From Candidatus Aenigmatarchaeota archaeon (GTDB lineage: Archaea; Aenigmatarchaeota; Aenigmatarchaeia; PWEA01): a stretch of DNA of 8,070 bases. Numbering within the stretch: position 1 is the first letter of the stretch; every line of letters starts with the position of its first letter. The DNA lies in the NCBI GenBank assembly GCA_003554235.1, contig PWFY01000011.1:1-8070 (forward strand), written 5' to 3'. The notes under the pieces are model-generated. The model was not told the origin of the DNA and made no database searches. It saw only the letters and a list, made by a program, of their open reading frames with translations. Position numbers and translations under genes: made by a program. Shown here piece after piece: positions 1 through 6,596 of this stretch.

Positions 1-389
1 CTGCTGCACATGGGCTCGAATACGTGGCCACGGCAAGTGTTGCATATCCTGAGGACTTCAAAAGAAAGGTAAAGAAGGCGCTTGAAATCGAAGGTCCAAA
101 ATACATACAGGTGTTTGCGCCGTGTCCGAGAGGCTGGAGGCATGAGTCCGCCAAATCAATAAAGATCGCAAGACTTGCAGTTGAGACCGGTCTCTATCCA
201 ATATATGAGATGGAAAAAGGTAAAATAACAAGGGTCAAAGAGCTAGAGGACAGAAAACCTGTGGAAGAATACCTCAAGGAACAGGGAAGGTTCAAACACC
301 TTTTCAAAAAGGAAGGTGGCGAAGAAATCATAAAACAACTGCAGGAAATAGCCGATAAGAATGCAGAGAAAATAGGTATAGACAAATAG
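1..389 (+). CDS. porB: Pyruvate:ferredoxin oxidoreductase beta subunit, C-terminal part (start lies before the window)
   Basis: The frame is open from base 3 ([19 protein letters not shown]), so the gene begins upstream and the GTG at base 24 is internal. About 129 C-terminal codons are present. PorB is the thiamine-diphosphate-binding subunit of the cytosolic enzyme that oxidises pyruvate with CoA to acetyl-CoA, CO2 and reduced ferredoxin. Recognisable family segments are the AAHG..YVATAS..YPEDF block, the APCPRGW block (family form APCPTGW, whose Cys is, from memory of the 2-oxoacid oxidoreductase family, an iron-sulfur cluster ligand), the [14 protein letters not shown] block, and the [15 protein letters not shown] tail typical of archaeal PorB. 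In archaeal por clusters porB is usually last, which fits the promoter and unrelated operon that follow. The family is clear. Assignment to pyruvate rather than another 2-oxoacid rests on the tail and is slightly less certain. Confidence 0.93.
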   Translation, partial: AAHGLEYVATASVAYPEDFKRKVKKALEIEGPKYIQVFAPCPRGWRHESAKSIKIARLAVETGLYPIYEMEKGKITRVKELEDRKPVEEYLKEQGRFKHLFKKEGGEEIIKQLQEIADKNAEKIGIDK

Positions 390-416
390 TCTACCAAGAC
401 AACGGATCAATTATAA

Positions 417-426
417 TCTTTCTTTT
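417..426 (+). terminator. Candidate oligo-T terminator after porB
   Basis: A pyrimidine run TCTTTCTTTT lies 28 bases after the porB stop and just before the next promoter. Archaeal RNA polymerase terminates at short T runs without needing a hairpin, and I see no convincing stem upstream. The position between two unrelated operons is the main support. Confidence 0.4.
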
Positions 427-434
427 AGATGGAT

Positions 435-442
435 TTTATAAA
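435..442 (+). promoter_or_regulatory. TATA box of the glmU operon
   Basis: TTTATAAA begins 31 bases upstream of the ATG at 466. Archaeal transcription starts about 25-27 bases from the centre of the TATA box, which puts the start at or within a base or two of the ATG. The message would then be leaderless, consistent with no Shine-Dalgarno motif before this ATG. The same octamer precedes glmS at nearly the same distance. Confidence 0.7.
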
Positions 443-465
443 CATGATAGATATAAACTTCCAGT

Positions 466-1722
466 ATGCAAGCCGTTGTCTTGGCAGCAGGAAAATCCAG
501 TAGGTTCTGGCCGCTGGGTGTGGATGAACACAAATCTCTTCTTAAAATAAGAGGCAATTCTATTATAGAGCACACTATAGAAAATCTCAACAATTCAAAG
601 ATAAAGGACCTGGTGGTGGTCCAAGGACCGGAGAGAGATATAGAGAAAAAACTCGGGAATACTGTTTCCGGACTGAGTGTAGAATACGTTGTTCAAGAGA
701 AACCGAAGGGAACTGGAAACGCACTAAAACAGGCCAGGAATCTGATAGAGGAACAGTTCTTCGTTCTAAATCCCTACAGGGAAAATGCGCCGGAATTCGT
801 AAACAAGATGACAGAAAAAAGTGAAAAAACAGGGGCAGGAATGGTGCTTCTTACTTCGAAAACCAAGAAGCCTTGGAAGTACGGTATCCTCGGACTAGAA
901 GAAGATAGGGTAGAAAAAATCGTAGAGAAACCCAAGAGGGGGGAAGCACCGTCAAATATGAAGGCCGTGGGACTATACCTATTTCCTCCAAACTTCTTCG
1001 AATACCTAGAAAGGACGGAAACACATGATCATCAACTGGAGCACGCAATGCAGCTTTACATGGATGAGGATGAGGTCCGGGCTGTCAAAACAGAGAAGAA
1101 AACAAGTTCTATAAAGTACCCCTGGGATCTGTTTGAAGTTACAGAAAGGCTCTTTGAGGAAATGGAAGGACGTGTGAGCAAAAACGCTGAGATAGATGAA
1201 AGTGCTAAAGTCGAAGGAAGGGTCTGGATAGGAGACAACGTAAAGATATTTGAAAACGCCGTAATCCGGGGCCCATGTTATATAGGAGACGGCTGCGTTA
1301 TAGGAAACAACTCCATCGTAAGGGATCACACAAACCTGGAGAACAACGTAGTAATCGGCGCAAACTCCGAGGTCAGGGGAAGTATAGTACAGGAAGGAAC
1401 AAAAATACATCAAACCTTCCTTGGAGACTGTATACTCGGAAGGAACTGTAGAGTAGGAGCAGGAACTGTCTTCGCAAACAGAGGAAGAAGGATAGAAGAC
1501 GAGAGACCTGTAATAAAATACTACCTGGAAAAGAAGGGCAGGCAAAGGAACACAGGGACTAGGAGATTTGGTGCTGTAGTAGGCCATAATTCAGAAATAG
1601 GAACCCAAGCAAACATAATGCCTGGCCTTGGAATAGGTAAGGACTCCTTCGTAGGTCCGGGTGAGCTTGTAAAAAAGAACGTGGAGTCAAATACTACGTA
1701 CTACAGAGAGGAGGATGAATGA
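466..1722 (+). CDS. glmU: GlmU-like bifunctional sugar-1-phosphate nucleotidyltransferase / acetyltransferase
   Basis: A 418-residue two-domain protein. Residues 1-230 are a nucleotidyltransferase fold: LAAGKSSRFWPL (6-17), K23, QEKPKGTGNAL (77-87) and VEKP (153-156). Residues 240-402 are a left-handed beta-helix of hexapeptide repeats (IGDNVKI, IGDGCVIG, IGKDSFVGPG). The archaeal family makes UDP-GlcNAc from glucosamine-1-phosphate with acetyl-CoA and UTP. In the acetyltransferase half, H315 (IHQTFLGD) and N338 (GAGTVFANRG) match the His and Asn I recall as important in the Sulfolobus tokodaii enzyme ST0452. In the nucleotidyltransferase half the two expected metal-ligand Asp positions are changed: the LNGD-type strand reads VLNPYREN (Y104 in place of Asp), and WxDIGYPWDL-type reads SSIKYPWDL (S215). 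The sugar-P mutase two genes on and glmS nearby support a UDP-GlcNAc role. First gene of its operon, apparently leaderless. Family and domains are firm; the exact nucleotide and sugar are inferred. Confidence 0.85.
   Translation: MQAVVLAAGKSSRFWPLGVDEHKSLLKIRGNSIIEHTIENLNNSKIKDLVVVQGPERDIEKKLGNTVSGLSVEYVVQEKPKGTGNALKQARNLIEEQFFVLNPYRENAPEFVNKMTEKSEKTGAGMVLLTSKTKKPWKYGILGLEEDRVEKIVEKPKRGEAPSNMKAVGLYLFPPNFFEYLERTETHDHQLEHAMQLYMDEDEVRAVKTEKKTSSIKYPWDLFEVTERLFEEMEGRVSKNAEIDESAKVEGRVWIGDNVKIFENAVIRGPCYIGDGCVIGNNSIVRDHTNLENNVVIGANSEVRGSIVQEGTKIHQTFLGDCILGRNCRVGAGTVFANRGRRIEDERPVIKYYLEKKGRQRNTGTRRFGAVVGHNSEIGTQANIMPGLGIGKDSFVGPGELVKKNVESNTTYYREEDE
1708..1714 (+). promoter_or_regulatory. Shine-Dalgarno for the HAD gene
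   Basis: GAGGAGG ends four bases before the ATG at 1719, inside the last codons of glmU. With the ATGA stop/start overlap it supports this start and translational coupling to glmU. Confidence 0.65.
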
Positions 1723-2396
1723 AAGAAAATATAAAGGTAGTTATTTTCGACGCGGATTATACTTTATATACACCAGACGCGGATAAAGGATACGAAGCGA
1801 AGTTCAAGTTTCTGGAAAGGGAAACGGGAATTCCCTCGGAAAAGATAAGAAGAGTGTGGAAAGAGGTATTGGAGGAGGTAAAGAATTCAAAGGATCCTCA
1901 AAAAAGGAGGAGGACTTATTCTACAAGAAGAGCTCTGGAAAAGTTTGGTATCGAAAATTCTGAAGAATTGGCCAAGAAGTCCGTCGATGTTTTCTTAGAC
2001 GAAGTGGTGAGAAGCATGGAAACGATGAAAGGTGCAGAGGAAATTCTAGAGAGACTGAATACAAAGTATGACCTTGTAGTAGCCAGCGACGAGTTCAAGG
2101 GAAACCTAAAGAAGAAGCTGAACAGCTTTCTCGGCGACTGGAAAGACTATTTCCAGGCCATGATTACACCTGAAACCACCGGAGAGATGAAGCCATCAAA
2201 AAGATACTATGAGGCTGTTCATGAAGAATTGGGATATGACTACAAAGAGATGATAATGGTCGGCGACTCCTGGAGAAGAGATTTGGAACCTACAAAGAAG
2301 GGAATGGAAACTGTACTGATAAATGAAAGTTGTGAAGGAAATCCTGACTATCACATAAAAGAACTTGGAGAGCTTAGAGACATTCTCGGTGCCTAA
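1719..2396 (+). CDS. HAD-superfamily phosphatase (subfamily I-like, helical cap)
   Basis: A 225-residue soluble protein with all four HAD motifs. Motif I is FDADYTL with nucleophile D11 and acid/base D13. Motif II is VVASDE with S123. Motif III Lys is K158 (MKPSK). Motif IV is VGDSWRRDL with D183 and D188. Residues about 20-105 between motifs I and II are charged and helical, as expected for a C1-type cap. The length is usual for archaeal HAD phosphatases of the phosphoglycolate or sugar-phosphate phosphatase group. The ATG overlaps the glmU stop (ATGA) with a strong GAGGAGG upstream, and the mutase ATG lies one base after the HAD stop, so it is embedded in an amino-sugar operon. A phosphosugar or nucleotide-sugar intermediate is therefore a reasonable substrate guess, but HAD substrates cannot be read from sequence. 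The active site looks intact, in contrast to the two flanking enzymes. Confidence 0.87.
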   Translation: MKENIKVVIFDADYTLYTPDADKGYEAKFKFLERETGIPSEKIRRVWKEVLEEVKNSKDPQKRRRTYSTRRALEKFGIENSEELAKKSVDVFLDEVVRSMETMKGAEEILERLNTKYDLVVASDEFKGNLKKKLNSFLGDWKDYFQAMITPETTGEMKPSKRYYEAVHEELGYDYKEMIMVGDSWRRDLEPTKKGMETVLINESCEGNPDYHIKELGELRDILGA

Positions 2397-2397
2397 A

Positions 2398-3729
2398 ATG
2401 GAAACTCCAGAAGTGTTTAACAGATATGATATAAGAGGCAAATATCCAGAAGAAATAGACGAAGACTTCGCCTTTAGGCTGGGTAAGAGCATCGGTAAGT
2501 ACATTAAAGAGGAGGCGCTTGCAAAAGAGGTCTGTGTTGGAAGAGATACAAGGGAAGGTTCAAGGAAGCTCATGGAAGCTCTTGTAGATGGGACTGTTTC
2601 CATGGGCATTGATGTTTACGACGTTGGAATCGGCCCCACGGACAAGGTCTCGATAATAGGAAGCAAAAAAGGGTGCGGCGCCTCTGTAATGGTCACCGCC
2701 TCGCACCACTGCTGGAAGAGAAGTGGTTTCAAGCTACTTTATGAACAAGGACATGGCTTCAACAACGGGGACCTTGGCAGAGTAAAGGAAATATATATGG
2801 AAGAACCCGAGAGTAAAGAACGAAGAGGTGAAATTAAGAAAGTTCCCGAAGCCGATGAAATATATGAAAGGGAAGTCATGGGGACCTTCAAAAAATACTT
2901 CGATGGCATAGATTCCAGGGGGATCGTAGATTGTTGCAACGGCGGAGCAGCCGCCCTAGCTCCAAAAATAATGAGGGGTTTGGGAGCAGATGTAGTTGAA
3001 CTTAACAGTTCAAAGACCGTGGACAGGTCTCTTGAACCCGAACCAAAGAAAGACAACCGAAGGCATCTTAGAGAGAAAATTAGTACCGAGGAAGCAGAGA
3101 TAGTAGTAGGATATGATCCTGATGCAGATAGGGTATTCGCAATAGACAAGGACGGAGAATGGATCAACGGAGATGAGATCTTCTGCATTCTGGGTAAGAT
3201 AGTCCAGCCCAAAACTGCGGTGGCCTCTATAGATACTTCTGGAATGCTGGAAGAGACGTTAGATTCCAAGATACATTACACAAGGGTAGGAGATATATTT
3301 GTTTCAGAAAGGGGCATCGAAGAAGGTGCAGATCTGCTTGGCGAACCAAACGGTCATTATGCGATAACGGAACATAGCTGGTACAACAGCGGATTGTTTG
3401 CATCACTGCTGATGTCTGCAGTAGCCGGGGATATTCCTCAAATGAAAAGAAATCTCCCTGACTATATCTCTGAAAACATAACCTCGGTCCAACCCAACCA
3501 GAAGGTAAAGAAGGAAAGGATGGGAAGGATCAAAGAATATATTAGATCAGAGGAATGTTATCGGGTGATATCTGAAGTGGATGGTATAAAGTTCACAGAA
3601 AAAGGATGTAGCTGTCTGATAAGGCCCTCAGGAACGTCTCCAAAAATAAGGGCAAAAATAGAAGGCAAGGACAAAAAAGATGTGTCGAGACTCAAAAACA
3701 AAATTAAAGACACTCTTCAACTACTCTAA
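2398..3729 (+). CDS. Phosphohexomutase (phosphoglucosamine mutase / phosphomannomutase family)
   Basis: A 443-residue alpha-D-phosphohexomutase with the four family loops in order. The phosphoserine loop is TASHH (100-104, S102). The metal loop is YDPDADR (239-245, D240/D242/D244; family DGDADR). The sugar-specificity loop is GEPNGH (315-320; family GEESGH or GEMSGH). The phosphate-binding loop is RPSGTSPK (409-416). The N-terminal FNRYDIRGKYPEEI block fixes the beginning. I chose ATG 2398 because it follows the HAD stop by one base, has GGTG six bases upstream, and gives the usual N-terminus. Upstream TTG and GTG starts in the same frame only add residues overlapping the HAD gene. The enzyme interconverts hexose 6- and 1-phosphates. 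Next to GlmU and near GlmS, glucosamine-6-P to glucosamine-1-P (GlmM role) is likely, though archaeal members often also use mannose or glucose phosphates. The TASHNP motif reads TASHHC, an odd change beside the catalytic serine. The 3' end overlaps the convergent regulator by 9 bp. Confidence 0.85.
   Translation: METPEVFNRYDIRGKYPEEIDEDFAFRLGKSIGKYIKEEALAKEVCVGRDTREGSRKLMEALVDGTVSMGIDVYDVGIGPTDKVSIIGSKKGCGASVMVTASHHCWKRSGFKLLYEQGHGFNNGDLGRVKEIYMEEPESKERRGEIKKVPEADEIYEREVMGTFKKYFDGIDSRGIVDCCNGGAAALAPKIMRGLGADVVELNSSKTVDRSLEPEPKKDNRRHLREKISTEEAEIVVGYDPDADRVFAIDKDGEWINGDEIFCILGKIVQPKTAVASIDTSGMLEETLDSKIHYTRVGDIFVSERGIEEGADLLGEPNGHYAITEHSWYNSGLFASLLMSAVAGDIPQMKRNLPDYISENITSVQPNQKVKKERMGRIKEYIRSEECYRVISEVDGIKFTEKGCSCLIRPSGTSPKIRAKIEGKDKKDVSRLKNKIKDTLQLL
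3694..3703 (-). terminator. Candidate oligo-T terminator for the minus-strand regulator
   Basis: On the minus strand, starting 17 bases after the regulator stop, the sequence reads TTTTGTTTTT, inside the 3' end of the opposing mutase gene. This suits hairpin-independent archaeal termination. Support is the T content and position only. Confidence 0.35.
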
Positions 3730-4665
3730 AATTTCAACATCGTCTATCTTCCCGTCTCCGTCCATGTCTTTTCCCTCAACAACCCTGGCCCAGTTGTCTT
3801 CGCCCTCGTAGTCTTCAAGAACCTTTTCGGTATGTCTCGTAAGTGCCAATACAGAACTCTTTGTTCCAATATATCTCACTCCTGCAACTATGAGGACTCT
3901 TTTTTCCTTGTGCTCCGGGTTGACGATCTTCGCCAAAAGACCAACGGAATCGTTGGTATATTCCTTCCCTGTCTTTTTTGATATAAGCTTTCTGAATGGA
4001 AAGTCCTCGGATTCAAACTTAACTGGTAGATATTTATTCAGTTTGTTTGTAACCACATTGGTGAGGGGACCTCCCACAGAGATAATATTCGTGTCAAAGT
4101 AATTTTCTGCAACTACATCTACATCTAATTTTGTTGAAAAGGAACCAGGAACTGCACAGTACTGCCCAAAAAACAAGGCAACATCATTTGCATAATGCCC
4201 GTCCTTCGCACGTGTTTGGTGAGGGCCATGTGGATCGGGAGAACCAACAACTATCTTAGACCGAAGTTCGCCGTTCTGTATAAATGGATAAAGGAATTTT
4301 CTTGTTGTTTCACTGTCCTCCTGAATTGGGAAGTCGGCAAGTTTCTTATCTCCAAAGGGAAGTTCAAATGCAAAAGCATGGTCCCTGACCTTGAAATATT
4401 TGGCAAGTGCTCCTCCCCTTTCGGACTTATCCACCATCTCAACTAACCCGCTTTCCTTAAGCTTTCTTACATGGTAGTAAACCTTCTGTTCATGTAATCC
4501 CAGCTCTTTGGCCATTTCTGCAGGGTATCTAGGTCTTTCGGCAAGGAGTTTGAGTATTTCCCACCTGATTTCATTGAAAATTCCCTTGAGCTTCTCAGGA
4601 CTATCTACCAGCCTAACGTCCTTGACATACATATCACCGTCCTTGCCCTTGATAAGCCTTGCCAT
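3721..4665 (-). CDS. ArsR-like winged-helix regulator with S-layer-like C-terminal domain and EF-hand loop
   Basis: A 314-residue protein with no signal peptide or membrane segment. Residues about 30-92 form a winged helix-turn-helix: EILKLLAERPRYPAEMAKELGLHEQKVYYHVRKLKESGLVE, shown here as its start EILKLL and recognition helix HEQKVYYHVRKL, with a basic wing (SERGGALAKYF). Residues about 135-290 are a separate domain with GSPDPHGPH (141-149), DGHYANDVALFFG (155-167), VGGPLTN (197-203) and LPVKFE. The VGGPxxN signature resembles the C-terminal domain of methanogen S-layer proteins, and the same HTH-plus-domain build occurs, as I recall, in Thermococcales and DPANN archaea. Residues 300-311 (DMDGDGKIDDVE) match a 12-residue EF-hand loop at every key position: D1, D3, D5, G6, I8, D9, E12. 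It probably binds DNA in the divergent region shared with glmS. The start at 4665 is the only reasonable one; no Shine-Dalgarno is evident. The regulator class is firm; the signal it senses is unknown. Confidence 0.85.
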   Translation of the reverse strand: MARLIKGKDGDMYVKDVRLVDSPEKLKGIFNEIRWEILKLLAERPRYPAEMAKELGLHEQKVYYHVRKLKESGLVEMVDKSERGGALAKYFKVRDHAFAFELPFGDKKLADFPIQEDSETTRKFLYPFIQNGELRSKIVVGSPDPHGPHQTRAKDGHYANDVALFFGQYCAVPGSFSTKLDVDVVAENYFDTNIISVGGPLTNVVTNKLNKYLPVKFESEDFPFRKLISKKTGKEYTNDSVGLLAKIVNPEHKEKRVLIVAGVRYIGTKSSVLALTRHTEKVLEDYEGEDNWARVVEGKDMDGDGKIDDVEILE

Positions 4666-4685
4666 AGTGCCACAAGTAAAAACTG

Positions 4686-4693
4686 TATTTTAG
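4686..4693 (-). promoter_or_regulatory. Alternative weak TATA-like element for the regulator
   Basis: On the minus strand CTAAAATA is centred about 24-25 bases upstream of the regulator ATG. If used, it would give a leaderless transcript like the other operon heads here. It matches the archaeal consensus less well than the box at 4707-4714, so the two are alternatives. Confidence 0.25.
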
Positions 4694-4706
4694 TTGAATT
4701 AAAAAA

Positions 4707-4714
4707 TTTATAAA
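4707..4714 (-). promoter_or_regulatory. TATA box, probably of the regulator gene
   Basis: The palindromic octamer TTTATAAA lies 42 bases upstream of the regulator ATG. A start about 26 bases away would leave a 5' leader of roughly 19 bases without a clear ribosome-binding site. Being symmetrical it could also act rightward, but there it would be far from glmS, which has its own box. Confidence 0.5.
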
Positions 4715-4728
4715 GGTTTTCATATATT

Positions 4729-4748
4729 ACAGGACAAAACAGGGCAAG
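4729..4748. repeat. Tandem 10-bp repeat in the regulator/glmS divergent region (possible operator)
   Basis: ACAGGACAAA is followed directly by ACAGGGCAAG, matching at 8 of 10 positions with a 10-bp period, about one turn of DNA. It is the most GC-containing patch of an otherwise very AT-rich 190-bp divergent region, and lies between the two inferred promoters. A regulator binding on one face of the helix would suit this spacing. Function is inferred from position only. Confidence 0.35.
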
Positions 4749-4825
4749 ATTGTGTTTTCAGTTGTATTATACGGAAATAATTAAAAATAAAATTATAACG
4801 ATACTAAAAAAATATTAGAAACCAT

Positions 4826-4833
4826 TTTATAAA
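4826..4833 (+). promoter_or_regulatory. TATA box of glmS
   Basis: TTTATAAA begins 30 bases before the glmS ATG, preceded by purine-rich GAAACC in the TFB-recognition (BRE) position. The spacing predicts a leaderless transcript, and no Shine-Dalgarno is present. Confidence 0.7.
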
Positions 4834-4855
4834 TTAAACATCTTTATCACATGGT

Positions 4856-6589
4856 ATGTGTGGTATAACAGCCTATTCCGGTAAAAAGCAGGCTTCGGAA
4901 ATACTTTTTGAGTCGTTGAGACGGCTGGAATACAGAGGTTACGACTCTGCTGGAATAGCTACGTCCAACGGAAAGGGCTTGACTGTTAAAAAGGCCGTCG
5001 GACAGGTCGATGAAATTCAAAGGAACATAGACCTGAAGACGATGGATGGAAATCTGGGAGTGGGGCACACAAGATGGGCAACCCATGGAAATGTATCCAA
5101 GGAAAACGCGCACCCTCACACTTGTTGCAACAAAAGGTTTGCGGTCGTACATAACGGCATAGTAGAAAACTGGGAAAGCTTGAGGGAGAAACTCACAGGC
5201 TGTAGTTTTAAATCCCAAACCGATTCAGAAGTAATAGCACACTACATAGAAAAAAAATCAAGGGACTTGGGCGTCGAGAGAGCAATACAAGACTTCATGG
5301 AAAAGGCCAAGGGAAGCTTCGCAGTTACTCTAATGGATGCAGAAAAAGACAACCTCTTTGCTATAAAAAATGGTTCGCCTCTGGCAATCGGCTTAAACGA
5401 CAATGAAATATTTGTGGGGTCCGATGTATTTGCATTTTCATCCCACACGGACCAAGCCATATTTTTGGGGGACTATGAATACGCCAGAATAGAAGGTTCA
5501 GACCTCGTTGTAAAAAATATAGACGGCGAAAAGCTGGAAAAAAAGCCAAGGAAGGTAGACTGGGACAGAAAGGAATCACAAAAGGATGGCTTTGACCACT
5601 ACATGCACAAAGAAATATTTGAAATACCAGAAGCCATCGAAAGGCTTAAAAAATCGCTGGAAACAGAGCAAAGGGACAGGTTAAAGAGGTTTTCGAAAAA
5701 GGTAAAGAAGTCCAAAAAGATTATTTTCACTGCTTCCGGAACAAGCTACCATGCATCGCTGCTTGGTGTTTATTTTCTTCAGAGAGCAGGCATAGAAGCA
5801 CAGACTCTAATAGCCTCCGAGTTTAAAAATTATGAACGTGTAGACAGTGAAACTCTTCTTATTCCTATATCCCAGTCAGGTGAAACAAGAGATGTTCTGG
5901 AAGCTATAGAATATTCTTTGGAAAGAGGTGCAGAGGTGGCTTCGATAACAAACGTTCCCCACTCCACCGTCGAGAGAAAATCAGATGTAAACCTCAGAAT
6001 AAGGGCAGGACAGGAGGTATGTGTTGCCGCAACAAAGACTTTTACAAACCAGCTTTATACGCTCCTAAAAATCGCAGAAGAGCTCAACGGAAAGGTTCTG
6101 AAAGACAACATGTCCAAAACTGTGGAGGACATAATAGAGAAAAATGAACCGCAGGTCAAAAAGATTGCAAAGGAGCTGAAGGATGACGGAGACATATACA
6201 TCATAGGAAAGGAGGAGGCCTACCCTGTAGCTAGGGAAATAGCACTTAAGCTCAAGGAAATAGCCTATGTACATGCAGAAGGAATGATGGGCGGGGAGCT
6301 GAAGCACGGCACACTGGCGCTGATAGAAAATGACACGCCTGTAATATCTCTAATACCAAAAAAAGAATCGGAGATAGTCTCAAATGTAAAGGAAGTAGAA
6401 GCAAGGGGCGCGAGAACGATCGAACTTTCGCCTTTTTATGGCGATTTCTACATTCCGGAAGAGGCCAACGGAAGCTTTGCATTTCTCTCAGCTGTGATAG
6501 GATTTCTTTTAACCTACTGGATTGGAAGGGAAAGGGGCCGCCCTATAGACAGGCCCCGAAATCTAGCGAAGAGCTTAACCGTCAAGTAG
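4856..6589 (+). CDS. glmS: Glutamine--fructose-6-phosphate aminotransferase (isomerizing)
   Basis: A 577-residue enzyme that makes glucosamine-6-phosphate from fructose-6-phosphate and glutamine, the first step to UDP-GlcNAc. The start is fixed by MCGI: the Cys after Met becomes the N-terminal nucleophile of the glutaminase domain. That domain (about 1-225) shows EYRGYDSAG (25-33), GHTRWATHG (70-78), VVHNGIVEN (97-105) and SQTDSEVIAHY. Two SIS sugar-isomerase domains follow, with ASGTSYHA, SQSGETRDVLEAI and ATKTFTNQL in the first and ALKLKEIAYVHAEGMMGGELKHG in the second. The C-terminus IDRPRNLAKSLTVK is the canonical GlmS ending. All catalytic signatures I can check are present, unlike its pathway partners. 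The length is a little below the roughly 600 residues of bacterial GlmS. An ATG five bases upstream is out of frame and closes after five codons. It is transcribed divergently from the S-layer-domain regulator and probably alone. Confidence 0.97.
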   Translation: MCGITAYSGKKQASEILFESLRRLEYRGYDSAGIATSNGKGLTVKKAVGQVDEIQRNIDLKTMDGNLGVGHTRWATHGNVSKENAHPHTCCNKRFAVVHNGIVENWESLREKLTGCSFKSQTDSEVIAHYIEKKSRDLGVERAIQDFMEKAKGSFAVTLMDAEKDNLFAIKNGSPLAIGLNDNEIFVGSDVFAFSSHTDQAIFLGDYEYARIEGSDLVVKNIDGEKLEKKPRKVDWDRKESQKDGFDHYMHKEIFEIPEAIERLKKSLETEQRDRLKRFSKKVKKSKKIIFTASGTSYHASLLGVYFLQRAGIEAQTLIASEFKNYERVDSETLLIPISQSGETRDVLEAIEYSLERGAEVASITNVPHSTVERKSDVNLRIRAGQEVCVAATKTFTNQLYTLLKIAEELNGKVLKDNMSKTVEDIIEKNEPQVKKIAKELKDDGDIYIIGKEEAYPVAREIALKLKEIAYVHAEGMMGGELKHGTLALIENDTPVISLIPKKESEIVSNVKEVEARGARTIELSPFYGDFYIPEEANGSFAFLSAVIGFLLTYWIGRERGRPIDRPRNLAKSLTVK

Positions 6590-6596
6590 TCCAATC

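Noticed and set aside
24..389. GTG-initiated complete small gene at the left edge
   Set aside because: The frame is open to the window edge and the residues before the GTG continue the PorB family sequence (AAHGLEY), so the GTG is an internal Val.
1006..1587. 193-codon open frame on the minus strand within glmU
   Set aside because: It is antisense to a well-supported gene, its translation is Ser/Tyr/Val-rich without any motif, and it lacks its own promoter or ribosome-binding site.
2365..2397. Upstream TTG (2365) or GTG (2389) start for the mutase
   Set aside because: Both add residues overlapping the HAD gene that are not part of the family N-terminus. ATG 2398 has a GGTG motif six bases upstream. 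GTG 2389 cannot be excluded.
2196..3269. Minus-strand open frames opposite the HAD and mutase genes
   Set aside because: Ser/Leu-rich low-complexity translations typical of the antisense of AG-rich coding DNA; the plus-strand proteins show full family motifs.
4195..4446. Plus-strand open frame of 83 codons opposite the regulator
   Set aside because: Shadow of the regulator gene; no motif, ribosome-binding site or promoter, and the regulator frame is strongly supported.
4804..4818. CTAA...TTAG inverted repeat upstream of the glmS TATA box as an operator
   Set aside because: The arms are only four bases in an AT-rich stretch, so it is expected by chance; the tandem repeat at 4729-4748 is a better candidate.
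4851..4868. ATG five bases upstream of glmS as its start or as a leader peptide
   Set aside because: It is in another frame and stops after five codons. The mature enzyme requires Cys directly after the initiator Met, as at 4856. A regulatory mini-frame is unlikely because the predicted transcript starts near 4856.
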